A DNA stretch of 64,000 bases from Dicyema japonicum (lineage: Eukaryota; Dicyemida; Rhombozoa; Dicyemidae): the NCBI GenBank assembly GCA_011109175.1, contig RDEW01000032.1, positions 216,404 through 280,403 on the forward strand. The letters run 5' to 3'. Positions 1 to 12,309 of this stretch are shown one piece after another. Below the pieces are notes generated by a model. It searched no databases, was not told where the DNA came from, and saw nothing but the letters and a program-made list of their open reading frames with translations. How positions within the stretch are numbered: position 1 is the first letter of the stretch; the number at the start of each line of letters is the position of its first letter. Both the position numbers and the translations under genes were made by a program.

Positions 1-58
1 GTGCTATTTTCTTTATCATTGTCAGGCTAGTATGTCCAGCGCAAACTGTCACGACTAA

Positions 59-335
59 TTAATCCAAGGAAGAAAGGAATTCAAAGTAAACAACGTCATC
101 GCCTGAAAATATATTAATTTGTCACCGTCAGAATAAACCCATCTCCCACTTTGGATGATAACGTCCTGTTTTAATAAGTTGTTGCTCAGCATAGCTTTTT
201 ATATAGGTTGAAACCCGCGAAACATGTTTTCGCCTTCAATCATATTTTTTACAACCAATATTGCATTATAGGAATGCATGAGTCCCGACTTAACTTATCA
301 ACAATTTGTCTTTCTTTTTCAGATAAATACCGCTT
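59..335 (-). CDS. 3' part of an unidentified spliced gene
   Basis: On the minus strand three exons (about 335-256, 233-139 and 102-59) join in one frame through introns of 22 and 36 bp with GT/AG ends. They end in TAA at 59-61. The joined protein contains KRYLSEKERQIVDK, then YAEQQLIKTGRYHPKWEMG, and ends FEFLSSLD. I do not recognise the family. The 5' side is unclear because a SINE fragment lies immediately upstream at 430-545. The splice pattern fits the genes proved by homology elsewhere in the window, but no homology supports this model. It could be a chance join of open frames. Confidence 0.33.
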
Positions 336-429
336 CTTGGTAAGTGGAGGTTTAGTACAGGAAACATTACTACGTCTCTACGAAAATAGCTATTACTAAT
401 AAATTCGAATCTAAAAGGACAATTATAGA

Positions 430-545
430 TTCCTTTAGTTGCTTTGGCTTTCAGGGTGACGTCATCAGTCATAATCACACTGCAGAACCGGATCAACTAT
501 AAAAGGACTCAGAACAAAAAGAAAAAAAAGTGAACCGCATACCTT
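430..545 (+). repeat. SINE-A body fragment
   Basis: The stretch with GACGTCATCAGT, then ACTGCAGAACCGGAT and a GAAAAAAAAGTGA run, matches the middle of the tRNA-derived SINE that is complete at 13711-14075. Head and tail are missing. A second body fragment lies at about 1370-1570. Confidence 0.45.
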
Positions 546-3480
546 TGATGTGTATAAGCCGGTTTAAGAAGATGAAAGTTTGGTGGATATAAATTTCGAG
601 TTTCGGAGACATGAATTGAAGAATCTGTATTTGAAGAAAAAAGTGCTCAAATTTAGAGCTCAGAGAAAAATATAACATTTGATGGTACAGAATTGTTTCA
701 CAAAGATTTATCCAGACTGGGAAGATGCGAGGATGACTAAGAAACGATGATTTTTAGTAAAACGATTGGATCTTGACGTTTTTTCACGTTGGACAAATTT
801 GGTACCCTGACTTCCTCACGAGGTCATCAAACGGGGTTGCCTTTGTCTTAACCTTGAAAGTCAATATGATCCTACAATTAATCTTCTTAACGTTTTATCT
901 GGGTATTTCAATTAAAAAATTCTGAAAAAATTAATTTATAAAAATTATTTTAAAAATGAAAATATTAAATACGTTCTGAGATTTAAACATTATTTTTTGT
1001 TGTTCCATTAACGATTTTAAAAATAAAAGCAACTTATCCGATCCGCAACCAGAAAAGGGCCTTCAAATAACCGAGAGTTAGTATACAGGAAAACATTAAA
1101 TCACCAACGCCCATGGAAAAACTAATCGAAAAAAACAAAAATGGACACCAATGGCAAAAAGAAAGTTCTCGACCGCAACGAACATGTGTAGCTCAAGGGA
1201 TCAACACCGAGCAAAGATGAGAGCCTTGATCCAATTCGTCTTGATCACTTAGTTTAGTTTTTCGGTTTAACAGTGGTCTTTGGATTTAATTTAATTAAAT
1301 TCCTCAGAAATTTAAAGTGATGTTTATCCAATTTTTTACAATATGTAATGTTATAGTTTCTATGTCGAATAACAGTGCCATCATCAGTGATATCTCACTG
1401 AGGAACCGAATCGTCTACAAGAGGGCACACACCCAAAAAAGCAGTGAGGATCATTCTTTGGTTCTCCATTATCGATTAGTTATAATAATTGTTTTTACTT
1501 ACAAAAAGTGTGTCCTGTCTCGGAGGAGCTATAGCTTATATAGATCTTCGTAAAGTGCAGTATTCTTATGTCGAATGACATATTATTTTTACCGAGGTTG
1601 TAAACATTAAAAGCTCAGGAAACATATTTTGATTTAAAAGCAAGTAACATCTTTAGAAAAGTTAAAGAAGATATTTAAATTAAGAAGGTGAGTCATAAAT
1701 CAATATTTAATTATTGATTGATCCATGCTCTGTTCACAAATCCTGCCAAGAATAAAGTAAATTGAAGTATTATGCCAATTCCGGACCATTTCTTTGCCAA
1801 AGACCAAGGATTAATAGGGTTTTCAAGGCTCTTCTCGATAACAAGTTTGTTGATATTACTCAAAAATTCATTGATTCGCATATAAAGTTTTTCTAATATT
1901 AAATGGAGAAAGCTATTAGATAGATAGTTGGTAGCACGGCACTAGCGAAATCCTAAACACATATCCATACATGCTATAATTGCACGTTTTTATGTTTATA
2001 TTATATTTGCAGCTGAATTAGCTTCAAAATGATTGAGCTTATATTTTCTGTAAAAAATCTCTAACAACAGTTTTTGATCAAATACAGTTATTGACATAGA
2101 CAGATGCTATATTTCACGTTGGTAACAACTCGAAGATGTGACTTACAACAAATAATGGTGATAATTTTTGAGATCAAGTTTTTTAAGTCGAAAATCCAGT
2201 ATGTTCAAATCATTGAAAATTATTAAGAGAAGCAATCGAAAATAATAGCAGCTTAAATAAATATTATTAATTTTGTCGAATAATACTGTAAAAAATAAGA
2301 GTACTGGAAAGACCGTGATATGGAGTCGGCCATCCAATATAGGAAGGTTGATGCAAAGTTGGATCATAGAGTTATGTGGTTATTTGATAAATTACATTAC
2401 TACAACTCTGTAATTATATGTTTCTGTTATTCTATATTTGGGAGGTTGTACTGAACAAGAATCCTCATGTTATCACAAATGGTAATAAGTAAATATGACG
2501 ATGAAATTAGACAAGTATGGAGAATATGCCGACGAATTACATAGCAAATTAAATAATTTTAAAATTTAGAAATGGACGAATAATATAGTTGTGTTGGGAA
2601 TATTTCGTTTTTTGAAGTCGTTTAAAAATTTTGAACTACAGCCGAATTTCATGGACAATCGTTTGGACGCGTTTGATTCATTTTCTTATTAATATTCGAG
2701 TTTAGCTAAACTTGTAGTTAATACACAAAAACACAATCTGAACATCTTGTAATGCATCAGAGTTCTCACGACTTTTCCATAAGAGCTGATTTATTTCCAA
2801 TATATTTTAAGGATTCTATGAAATTCTGCATTTGAATAAAACTAATTGTAAAAATAAACAATTATAGTTTTCAGTTTTTATTACGTTTTAATTTACGTTT
2901 TACACACAAGAAAGTTTCGGATTGTCAAATAGAACTGTAATCGTGTCAATTCATTAAGAAACCCAATAATTAAAAAATGAAGAATCCAATGTTAACTTAG
3001 ATTAGAGTCATAGGATGTTTTGTAATTGACGTATTTAATTTAAAAAAATAATTATGTTATATTAAAATTCGTCTGAATAATTAAACACTAATGGAATGGG
3101 ATGATGAAAATGAATTATGCGTTGTGGCAGCTTGAAATGTTTTTTTCTGTTCTGAATCATGAGAATAAATTTTGAGAATATTAATGATCCCGGAAAATTG
3201 TTTTTGTCAATATTTAACCTCTATTGGATATTCGTTTATATATTAATAATTATTCAATTATTAAACAATATGTAATAAAATTTTACATAATTTAAAAATG
3301 TATATATTTAAGTTAAATTAGTGTTACAAAATATTTAAAAAAATACTGGCATCAGGTTAGAAAGCTGTCAGAGATAATCTTTAAAGACCGTTGGAATTTC
3401 TTTGTACATGTCTACGCTTAGACCTATTAAACACGCGCCAACTAAGCGATGGATATTACTTCAAACCACCAATTACTAGA
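546..3480. other. AT-rich stretch without recognised gene
   Basis: Apart from a decayed SINE-A piece near 1370-1570 I see only AT-rich sequence with short random ORFs. No conserved motif or convincing micro-intron exon chain was found. Confidence 0.5.
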
Positions 3481-3499
3481 AATTTCGAGGAAAACCAAG

Positions 3500-4731
3500 A
3501 ACAAATCTTAACTGTGCTTTACAATGTCTACATGTGATTTAGCACAGTACTCAGTTTCAATGCAATTCACCTTGGTGATAATGCCTACTTTTAGGACACC
3601 TTTCGACACCAAGGTAACAGCAGCATAAAAGCATATTCTTGCTATATTAGAGCACTGCACAATATCGTTGCTTCCAGTCAGATTCTAACTTAGAGGCGTT
3701 CAGTTATTATCTTTCAGACGATAGCTTCGCACTACTGACTTTTCAGTAAAGTGCATGAATCAAATGTCTGACTCTGCAGTTCCTCACGTAATTCGCAGAA
3801 TTACTGTTGCAAACGACACCGAATCAGTAGGGTAAAACTAACCTATCTCACGATGGTCTAAACTCAGCTCACGTTCCCTGTTAGTGGGTGAACAATCATA
3901 CACTTCGCGATTTATTGAAGAGCCAACATCGAAGAATTAAAAAGCGCCGTCGCTATGTACGCTTGGGCGGCACAAGCCAATTATCCCTGTGGTAACTTTT
4001 CTGTCACCTTTAGCTTAAAGCTTTTAAAAGCAATAGGATCGATAGGCCACGCTTTCGCGTTTTGCATACGTACTGAACATGCAAATAGAGCCAATCCTTC
4101 TACCGAAGGTACAGATCTATTTTGCCGACTTCCCTTATCAGCGTTTATCTATTCACCAGAGGCTGCTAACCTTGGAGACCTGCTGCGGTTATTGGTACGG
4201 CCCAAGTGACTGTTAAACTGTTACAGGCGTTTTATGAAACGACAGACATGCATCGGACACGGCAGAAACTGCCATGCTTTGCGGATAAGGTCTCTATGAC
4301 CAACAACTCTCTCGCTGGCTAAACCATTTCTAGAGAAATCGACCCTTTAAAAGAAAAGATAACTCTTCCCGAAATGCCTACCGTCTTAGACTGTAACAAA
4401 AGCGTCACCGCATAAACAGCCAGCTCAGGTTCGGGAATATTAACCCCATTCCCTTTCGCACTTTGGCTAAAACAGCCATTTCAAATGACTTTTCAACGTG
4501 CTTAGGACCGACTAACTCATGTCCAACTAATGTTCACATGAAACCCTTAGGCCCTCAAAGTTCCCATTTGAGTAATTGCTACTACCACCAAGATCTGCAC
4601 TAGAGAGCAGCTCATCTTTAGCAGGTTAAACTTACATTGCCACAACGGCCCTGTATAGGTCAGATGCTACAGCGTTATCCATTTTCAATGCCAGTTAATT
4701 CGACAGGTGAGTTATTACACACTCCATAGAG
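3500..4731 (-). rRNA. 28S rRNA, 3' portion (interrupted copy)
   Basis: The reverse complement matches conserved eukaryotic 28S rRNA. It contains the block around CCACAGGGATAACTGGCTTG (near 3975), GATTGTTCACCCACTAA (near 3890), GTTTTACCCTACTG (near 3830), GAACGCCTCTAAG (near 3690) and, close to the break, GTGTGTAATAACTCACCTG. Order and spacing are those of a 28S gene read on the minus strand. A hAT element interrupts it after position 4731 and the gene resumes at 5586. The left boundary near 3500 is approximate. This copy cannot give normal 28S unless the insertion is removed. Animal rDNA is normally a long array, so this is probably an isolated or array-edge copy. Confidence 0.85.
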
Positions 4732-5593
4732 CAGAGCTTTTCAAAAAATAATTCTCGCGGCACACTAATCGTAAAAAAAATAATCCACGGCACACATTAA
4801 AAAATAAAAAAATTAAATTTTTAAGATGTGTAAAACTAAGTACAAAAATTGGTAATTTAATGCCCAAATTTTATTAATAAAAAATGAATTCTTAATTATT
4901 ATTGTTTATCTTCATTATTTTTTGTTCATATTTATGACTAAACATAGTCCGAGCAATAATACGACAAGCAGGGATTATCTAGTTTTCGCCAATAATGTGA
5001 GGTTTTAGTTGTTTTGCTATCACTTCTGAGATCAGGTATGAACATTTCAATGATTCCTTTGTGTTTAAAAAAGTTTCACTGAACATCAGATCTACGATTC
5101 ATAGTAAAAACTAAATAATACTTAAGTGTTTTTTTCAAATGGATAAAATAATCCACAGATTTTTCGGAATAGTCGGATGCTTGGAAGTAAAATGTCTCTT
5201 TAGTTTGCTAGGAACCATAGCATCACTTGCCAAAACTTCCATGCAAATTAGACATTGAGGTAGTTTATTTTTATCTTTACATATAAATTCAAATGACAAA
5301 TAAGAATCTTTATAAGAACGACGAACTGATTTACCCATAAGCACGTTGATGCGCACGTTATTAAATAATTAATAAATAATGGTTAACCAATGTAAATGTC
5401 ATTTAATGTATAATAAAAAAATAATTATTTTAATTTTAGTAATTATTTTAATTCGTTTAACTTTTTAAATTAATTTAGGTCAAAAATGTATATAAATTTA
5501 TTCAAATTTGTATTTGGCAGCGGCACACTAGAAATTGTCTTGCGGCACACTTAGTGTGCCACGGCACACCGTTTGACAACCTCTGCCTTAGAG
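4724..5593 (-). mobile_element. hAT element inserted in 28S rRNA
   Basis: The element spans 4732-5585 (854 bp) and is flanked by 8-bp direct repeats CCATAGAG (4724-4731) and CCTTAGAG (5586-5593), the target-site size of hAT transposons. Its ends are inverted repeats: CAGAGCTTTTCAAA on the left and CAGAGGTTGTCAAA on the right, followed by several GGCACAC/GTGTGCC subterminal motifs. It carries a remnant BED-finger ORF on the minus strand. It is too short for a whole transposase, so it is an internally deleted, non-autonomous copy. Removing it plus one target repeat restores continuous 28S sequence, which confirms the boundaries. Confidence 0.87.
5135..5356 (-). pseudogene. BED zinc-finger fragment of a hAT transposase
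   Basis: The frame encodes a ZBED5/FAM200-type N-terminus. It has VRRSYKDSYLSFEF followed by a BED finger with CLICMEVL as the CxxC pair, then AMVPSKLKRHFTSKHP supplying the two histidines. Transposases of this group are about 600 residues long. Here only about 70 remain and the catalytic and dimerisation parts are missing. It lies inside the hAT element that interrupts the 28S gene, so it is a deletion remnant. Confidence 0.8.
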
Positions 5594-6130
5594 GCTTCCA
5601 ACTACTAAGGCCACCTTCCTGTTGTTATAATCAACTGACACTTTTTATGGTATTCTGTGTGCGTCTAGTCAAGCACCTTAACCAGGCGTTTGGTTCATCC
5701 CACAGCGCCAGTCATGATTACCATAATTGGCCCACTAGGCACCCTTATTTTACGTATGACTACACTCAAGTTAGTCACACTTTTCACACGTTTAAAGTTT
5801 GAGAATAGTTTGCACCCGTATAAGCACAAATCCTCTAATCATTCGCTTTAACATATGAAACTAGTCTCGAGCGCCAGCTATCCTGATGAAATGTCGGAGA
5901 GAACCAGCTACTAGATGGCTCGATAAGTATTTCGCCCCTATACCTAGCTTCAACAATCGATTTGCACGTCAGAACCGCGATAGACCTCCACCAGTGTTTC
6001 CACTGGCTTCTTATTTTTCGAAAAGTGCATTTAATACTGATAATTTGGCATGACCAGGATACTAAAAGCGGCTTGATGAAATTAAAATCTTACTATCTTC
6101 CGGGTGCTGAATGTATTTACTCTAATGTCC
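5586..6130 (-). rRNA. 28S rRNA, upstream portion after the hAT insertion
   Basis: The reverse complement continues the 28S gene. It contains AAGGTGGCCTTAGTAGTTGG next to the insertion, GAACCATCTAGTAGCTGG-like sequence near 5910, GGTATAGGGGCGAAATACT near 5945 and GTGGAGGTCTATCGCGGTTC near 5985. From about 6010 the match weakens, although a CTTCCGGGTGCTGAATGTAT stretch near 6095 resembles the next 28S region. The remaining 5' part of 28S, and the 5.8S and 18S genes, are not seen. The copy is therefore 5'-truncated or too diverged to follow. Confidence 0.8.
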
Positions 6131-7500
6131 TACTAACATAGAAGAAATCTTAATCGACACACGTTTCGTACTATTGATCCATATCAACAACAGATCTCCT
6201 AATAGCGCCTAAGAAATGTGGTAAAAATTGCTCAGAAATGCTAGAAGTAAAAATATCATGATTCCATTAGTTCTTCACGTATTTTTGGGATTTATTTGAT
6301 ATAGTAGGAAGCCTTCGTCTTTTCTCACGTCAGGTCACACCCAAAAACCATAACGTCAGGAAAAATCTGTGACTTGTATAGCTATCTCGATAGCCATAAT
6401 GAGAGGAACGTTGATTTTACACTTTGATAAAAAACATGATTTATTACTTCGATTCCGCACAAATATTATCAGCCCAAATTATCAGACGGGATTCGATGCA
6501 CATATTGTTTTATTCGACGTTTCCCTATTTTTAATAGTAAATGTATCGATTTCTTACAATTCCGTTAAACAAGAGATACTAGGAGATACATCTACATAGA
6601 AGAGATGAAGACATTAATTAATCTAGAGACATGCCATACTAGACCAGAGATGCGTCACCAGTTTAATTTCGACAAATGATTATTAGGTTAACTACGACAT
6701 ATCATCTATTCCACAGTTCATTAATTTTAAGATTCACAGAATTTTTACAAGGATACTAGGCTTTTCTGAAAATGCTTTTGTCTAGCTTTCGTAAAAAATT
6801 TCATTTCTTTTGTGAAACTTTATACAAGTTAGGGAGGCTGAGGTTACTTACATAACTAACTAGGCTTCCCCTGGACACACACTTTATTTAAGTGAAGAAC
6901 GGTTATTATTGTAACTAATCGTAGAAGGAGAAGCAAAAAATGCTCTTCACTTCTTTTTTGATTTTTATTGTGTTTATGTACTTTATAGACTGCGTAACTG
7001 GGATAAAATGTGAAAATATCCTAGTTACCCAATAATCTAAGAAGGACTAATAGAATCAAACCGACAAGGAATGGCATCTTAAATTATTCCATAACGGGCT
7101 TGAGTCTTTAGATTGAAAAGACCTGTTTTGAGGTCATTCAATATTCTGAAATATCGAGTATTACGGTGATAGACTAATCTCCTCGTTTCCTTAAAACACG
7201 AAGCACGTGAGACCCATTGTCTCTCCAGTTAACTCTGTCGCAATCAGATACAATCGTTACCATAACAACCATCAAATAGCTATTAATTCGGGTGGAGTGA
7301 ATGAAAGGGTATCCTGAAACTTTCCTGAATAGACGAGTCTCTGAGTTTTCGACGATTGAAATTTACAGTTAATTTTAAATATTAATTGCATAAATTTTTA
7401 GTTTTTTAGTGAGAATGAGTCAATATATTTTATTCGAAAATTTATAACTCTGATTCACAAATTTGGCTAAAATACGTGAAATTTTATTCTTATAAATAAG
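6131..7500. other. No gene recognised
   Basis: AT-rich sequence. A minus-orientation SINE-A tail fragment with ACACACTTTATTTAAG lies near 6870-6950. No coding or structural feature was found in the rest. Confidence 0.45.
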
Positions 7501-7530
7501 AAATTCTTGAATAAAAATTAGAATACAAAA

Positions 7531-7890
7531 ATGAACATTGGATTAATCGATGATCAAAAAATTTTCTTAGCAAATTATCTAAAAATTAATTTTGAACTTT
7601 ATCAATCAAAACTGCAACAAATTTATAAGAATTATGTGAGTGGATGATTACACATTCTGACGTAAATCTGCAAACAGTTGATTCACTCAGGGGAGAGACC
7701 TTCCTTAGAGAATTGGGTTCATATTTTTATGTACTTTTTAGAAAGAATTGCAAAGGAAAATCCAAAGTTTTGTGCGCTCAAAACAGCATTTTTTGTTTTT
7801 TAGTTGTAGAAGCATAAGAATATTTCGTTAAACCTTGCTGAATTGAGAACAGTAGTCCACCTTCTCGACTGTACTGTAAATTATTAATAA
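7531..7890 (+). pseudogene. Small helical protein family, copy A (broken)
   Basis: This is a diverged copy of the gene at 13129. It begins MNIGLIDDQKIF and continues FELYQSKLQQIYKN, parallel to DLYQSELQKIERE in the intact copy. A single-base loss at the conserved tryptophan codon (TGG to TG) shifts the frame and brings in stops. Downstream, FLRELG followed by a GT...TTTTTAG stretch marks the first intron at the same place as in the other copies. The third-exon homology (AAGCATAAGAATATTTC) is also kept. Introns are retained, so the copy arose by DNA duplication. Confidence 0.7.
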
Positions 7891-7974
7891 CTTTACAAAT
7901 TTGTTGATTTAATTTAATAAAATTAATAAAATAACTTAATTTATTTTACATTATAATAATTTTATTTTCAAATA

Positions 7975-8330
7975 GCTCAGTTTTAATTTCACTATGTTGG
8001 GATAACGCAGTTTCATAAGTGAAGACAAAATTCTGATACTTCCGCTTCGAATCTCGTCCCTATTCATTCAACCGAAGTGCCACTCATCTACAATACTTTC
8101 TGGTTTGATAAATAACGCCGTGATCAGTAATATATCATTACAGAACCAGATTGTCTAGGACGCAAAAAAAGTTAAGAACGTCTCCAGCCCATAACTACGA
8201 TGAATTGGCTTAACTGTTCTTAACTGTAAAAAGAAACTCTGTGTCCTGCACATTCGGACTCTCTTGAAAGTAATACTATGTCCTTTAGTTTTAATTTCAA
8301 TAATGGGAAGGTTGTGTGGTTTGGGTTAAA
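7975..8330 (+). repeat. SINE-A copy, decayed
   Basis: Sequence with a B-box-like CTTCGAATCTCGTC at about 8045, then CTATTCATTCAACCG, ACAGAACCAGATTGTCTAGG and a GTGTCCTGCACATTCGG tail parallels the SINE-A copies at 13711 and 51411. The preceding AGCTCAGTTTTAATTTCACT block is shared with 13548-13640, downstream of copy C, so it belongs to the duplicated segment. Confidence 0.6.
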
Positions 8331-9490
8331 TGATTTCTGAAGATATTGTAAGGTCCTTTTTTCAAGGAGATACCCCAACGAAAAAAATCATTGAGTTCCA
8401 GTGTAACTGATCAACTGAAGATGATTTTAAATTGACTGTTATAGCTCTTATTATTGCTTTAGCTTTTGTAGAAAAAGAGAGCTATAAGAATGGAGCCCAG
8501 CTGAAGAAACATATTTCAGCATCGTCCTGATAAAATGCTTACACAAGTGTGTTATATATATTTGTACCTTTGAGTCCCAGCTACAGCTCGAAGGACATTT
8601 GATATTTTCTTCGCCTTAGTGCAAAGTATTTTAACGTGTTTGTTGAAGCATGCCAAAGACGACTACAAGGATTTTAGGATGTTTTTCCACTGAAAGTAAT
8701 TTGGACTCTCATGCTTTCGATATGTTGTAGATATTTTATTGAAAATTTTTAGAATATTAAAAAAAAATTTTTTTTTTAATTTTATCAATTTCTGAAATTT
8801 TTATTATTCAGCGCTAATCCGTAGTAATCTATACTTTTTGAAAGTCTTAAAAATAGCATCTTCAAAGAATTACATAGTTTGTGGCAAAATGAGATCAAAA
8901 ATGACGTAAAATGACTTTTTATGTGAGATAATGACATTTTAGAAATTAATAAATTATTTTAGTTTTAAAAATCATGAAACTTTACCGACTTCCTGTGTAG
9001 ACTCTAGCGTAGATACTTCCGGGAAGCATTGGCGTGCCTCGATGAGCTCAGGATGAAAATGACGAGTGGTACAAGGGGAACTGGGATCACTCTATTAGTT
9101 TGGGTACTGCTATATCCCTTCTCTGTGTATAATTAAAGAAAGATGATTTTGGTCACATAGTTCACAATTTTTCTATAATTTCTGATAGATGACCAGAAAC
9201 AAATAAACTTACATTATTTTTACAAGAATAAAAATTATAGACGTTTTATAATCTGATATTCTAATATTCATATATTTGGAACGATAAATACGAGACCTGG
9301 AACGATAAATACGCTGCCTACTGGAAACGAAAAAAAAGGCAAACCAAAAAATTGGATATTACTGTTTGGTTCCCTGACAGCAACCTATTCTTATTATGGA
9401 CTTGGATTTGGGAGACAAAAGAAAAGGTGTTGAAGGATTATGGCACAAGGATAACTTGATTATTTTTTGATATACTAGGAGTGCATATTA
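8331..9490. other. No gene recognised
   Basis: AT-rich sequence without conserved motif, RNA gene or convincing exon chain. Confidence 0.45.
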
Positions 9491-9499
9491 ATAATAATA

Positions 9500-9790
9500 T
9501 TCGCACTTTTGGAGGAGCCATATTAGTTATAGCTCCCCTCAGGCAGAACACACACTTTATTTTAAGCAAAGAACAATAATAATAGTTAATCGAGGGAAAA
9601 TCAAGGAATGCTCGTCACTTGTTTGTGTCTTTTATAGACAATCCAGGTTCCGCAGTGAAGTTCACTGATGCGTCAATCGTCAAGCCAAAGCATATTGATG
9701 CGTGGAACTTTCAACCAAAATGTGCAGTATCAGGATTCGTACTAGCGACCTTCAGGCCTCTCGCCTGGCAAACGTCACACTGCGCCACCT
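9500..9790 (-). repeat. SINE-A copy, minus strand, decayed
   Basis: On the minus strand it shows the SINE-A order: GTTCCACGCATCAATATGC, CTTTGGCTTGACGATTGACG, CACTGCGGAACCTGGATTG, CTTTGCTTAAAATAAAGTG and the end with GGAGCTATAACTAATATGG. The tRNA-like head is badly worn. Confidence 0.6.
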
Positions 9791-9999
9791 GGTCTAGTGG
9801 CTAGTTGGCTGGAACGGAAGGCTCAATGCTGGTGTAATCATTTGGTTACAGCCTATAATGAAGTGCTCATTAATAATAGTCAATTTCTATTTTTTCCAGG
9901 AAAATTTATAATATTAATTCAAAAATATGACTAAGATACGTGAAATTTTAGAATCTTGTTATAAATACGAATTTCTAAAAATATGATGGAAGCACAAAA

Positions 10000-10345
10000 A
10001 TGGCACAAAGAGAAATCGACGAATCAAACATATTTTCTTATATTCAGAATAAAATAGAATTCTATCAATTACAAAACCAACAAATTCGCAGAGAAATACG
10101 TCAGTGGACTATTTCATATTTTGACGGAAATCTGCCTACACCTGAAACTGCCAGGGGACAGGCTTTTCTTCGAGATATCGGTTCTTAAACTTTATGTGAT
10201 TTTTAGATGTCATATTAGAAGAATATCCAGCAATTCGTGAATGAGAATTGTATTTCTTTGTTATAATTGTAGAAACATAAATATATTTCTTTGACGATTA
10301 ATGATTTGAGAATAGTACTTGGGTTTCTAGACATTATGGTAAATT
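10000..10345 (+). pseudogene. Small helical protein family, copy B (probably broken)
   Basis: Exon 1 encodes MAQREIDESNIFSYIQNK and runs to FLRDIG. A 26-bp intron (GT to TTTTTAG) follows at the position conserved with copy C. Exon 2 reads VILEEYPAIRE and then meets TGA, because one base is missing compared with copy C (TGAGAATT against CTCGGAATT). A second micro-intron and a third exon (AAACATAAATATATTTC) are still recognisable. Either the protein now ends early at about 78 residues or this is a recent pseudogene. The N-terminal 60 residues are intact, so a short product is possible. Confidence 0.6.
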
Positions 10346-10594
10346 TATAACTACAATATTTTTGAGTTAATTTAATTTATTTTTAATTTAATAAAATAAT
10401 AATTTATTTTAATATAACGATTTTATTTTTTTTGTTTCAACATTATGGTTTTTGCGGAAACGAATCCAGAACAACTAGGTGTCTATGTTAGGCTTGGAAG
10501 AGATCAAGCATGGACACAAGTTATGTCAAACCAGATACTTTACACTTAGAATCTAATATACTTCCCGTCCATTGTGCTATGCCAAAATGCTCCG

Positions 10595-10790
10595 CTATTT
10601 AGACTCTTCCACGATTTTTCTGAGGATGTCTAGAATCTGTTCATTATTGATGGCAAAGGAGTTTGTGAATCCTCTAAAAGTCAATGAGCAGAAAAAGTAT
10701 GATTCAATAAAATTGTAAGCAGAAATGGTAAGAATGGCCAGATTCATCCTTAAAATGTGGCCAAATATAATCCCCATCGGGTCTTAGTAA
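10595..10790 (-). pseudogene. LINE C-terminal fragment
   Basis: The minus-strand frame IFGHILRMN followed by YNFIESYFFCSLTFRG matches the C-terminal region of a LINE polyprotein (compare LFGHVLRMNPDAPANKAMEDYF at 18000). Two related pieces lie at 53160 and 63330. Confidence 0.6.
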
Positions 10791-10899
10791 TAATTGTAAC
10801 AAACTTTGTATAGGTCGGTTTCTCCAGGTTGTGTTTTAGAATACGTGCAATTAAGTGTCGTCACACCTCAGCCAAAACTCGGGAGTATCTAAATTAAAT

Positions 10900-11115
10900 T
10901 TATTCCAAAACCAAGGGAAACCAAACTAACTCCTTGATCCTGAGCGTTCCACAACTTGTATCCAGGTAACGATATTTCCCAGGGAAAGAATAGTTGGACC
11001 CTCTTGATCCTGGCCAGGCATTTAGAGTCTCCTCAGAAAAATGGATCCACTGACGCCATCGGAGGAAAGAAAAAAAAGTTTGAAAACCTAATCACATAGC
11101 ACCACATGGAACCAC
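10900..11115 (-). repeat. SINE-B, old diverged copy
   Basis: The order GGCCAGGCAT, TGGATCCACTGACGCCATC, AGCACCACATGGAACCAC, read as the minus strand of SINE-B, identifies a worn member that shares the CCACNTGG-rich head. Confidence 0.5.
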
Positions 11116-11639
11116 TTGGTATTAGCAATTGATAAACTATAATTATAAAGTAAAAAAAATAATAAATGAAAAAATGCAAATTTTTAATAACTAACTAAAA
11201 TTTCTTCAAAAAATAACCACTACAAATATCCAAATTTATCATTATTTGTAGTAAGACATTGCCAATACGATTGTTTTCATTTCAAGAAAATAACTGTATT
11301 GAGGTCTTGAGAGTTCATTAAGACGATAACAAGATATGTTAGAACTGAAAATATTTTTATACTATTAGTAACATTCAGGATCATCTGCCTTCGCTCTTTA
11401 CGTTATAAAAAAGAAAATTAAATTCTCCTAAAGAAAAAATGCCTTCTCCGTTTCCACAAGTGTTCCAGACTGATCAAAAACATCTGAGAATTAGGTTCTA
11501 GCGCCATTTTATGCCCTAATAAGATAAATGGACTGACCTCTGGTATTCGAGAGATTTACTCTTTAAAGTTCTTTTGAGACAGTTGCTTAAGACAATTCCC
11601 TCCCACGTTATTATACATGGTATGACGGTGACCTTGAAA

Positions 11640-11862
11640 TACCAAACTAACTATTTGATCCTGACACGTAACAGCGATTCAGAACATGTCTCCAGATAAC
11701 GTAATTGTCCCCAGGTTGAAAGAATAGTTGGATCCTTTTGAATGTCGGACAGGCATTGGGCTCTCCTTAGCAAGGTGGATCTAATGAAACCATCAGAGAC
11801 GGAAGATATTTTTAAACAAATTGACCACATAAGATAGTATGGTGCCACGTGGTATTTTCAAT
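11640..11862 (-). repeat. SINE-B, old diverged copy
   Basis: It resembles the copy at 10900, with GGACAGGCATTGGGCTCTC, AGGTGGATCTAATGAAACC and, at the head end, GGTGCCACGTGGTATT. The two are nearer to each other than to the young SINE-B copies, so they form an older subfamily. Confidence 0.5.
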
Positions 11863-12309
11863 AAAGACATAAAATTCTTTGTTTGTTAGAAAGGACCCTC
11901 GAGACAAAATTTTCCAGTCAAACACGTCGAGTAAAAAATATTTAAGAATAATTCTTCACAAAATCTAATGCCTTGTGAGACATACGAAGAGTTTTATAAA
12001 AATGTAGAGGAGAGCTCTTGATAAAGTCAAGTAGAAATTATTCAGATGATTCTGAAGTCAGTCTTTAAAATACGATCATCGACATAGGCCTAGAATAAAA
12101 GTCCCCGAGGTTGAATTATCTTTTCTTAACAAAATTGTAAAACTAAGTACATTATATTATGATGACACCACAATGTATGTTGATAGAGGACTAATGGTTG
12201 ATCTGTGAGGAAAAAAAAATAAAGATCAGTTAGCAGTTAACTTTTCCAAGAAAATAATGCTTTCCAATGTTTAGGATATTTGGATATTATGTCCCCGGAT
12301 GCACTGAGA
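11863..12309. other. No gene recognised
   Basis: AT-rich filler between two SINE-B copies. No motif was found. Confidence 0.4.

Noticed and set aside
3955-4209. 84-codon plus-strand ORF
   Set aside because: It lies wholly inside 28S rRNA sequence read on the other strand and matches no protein.
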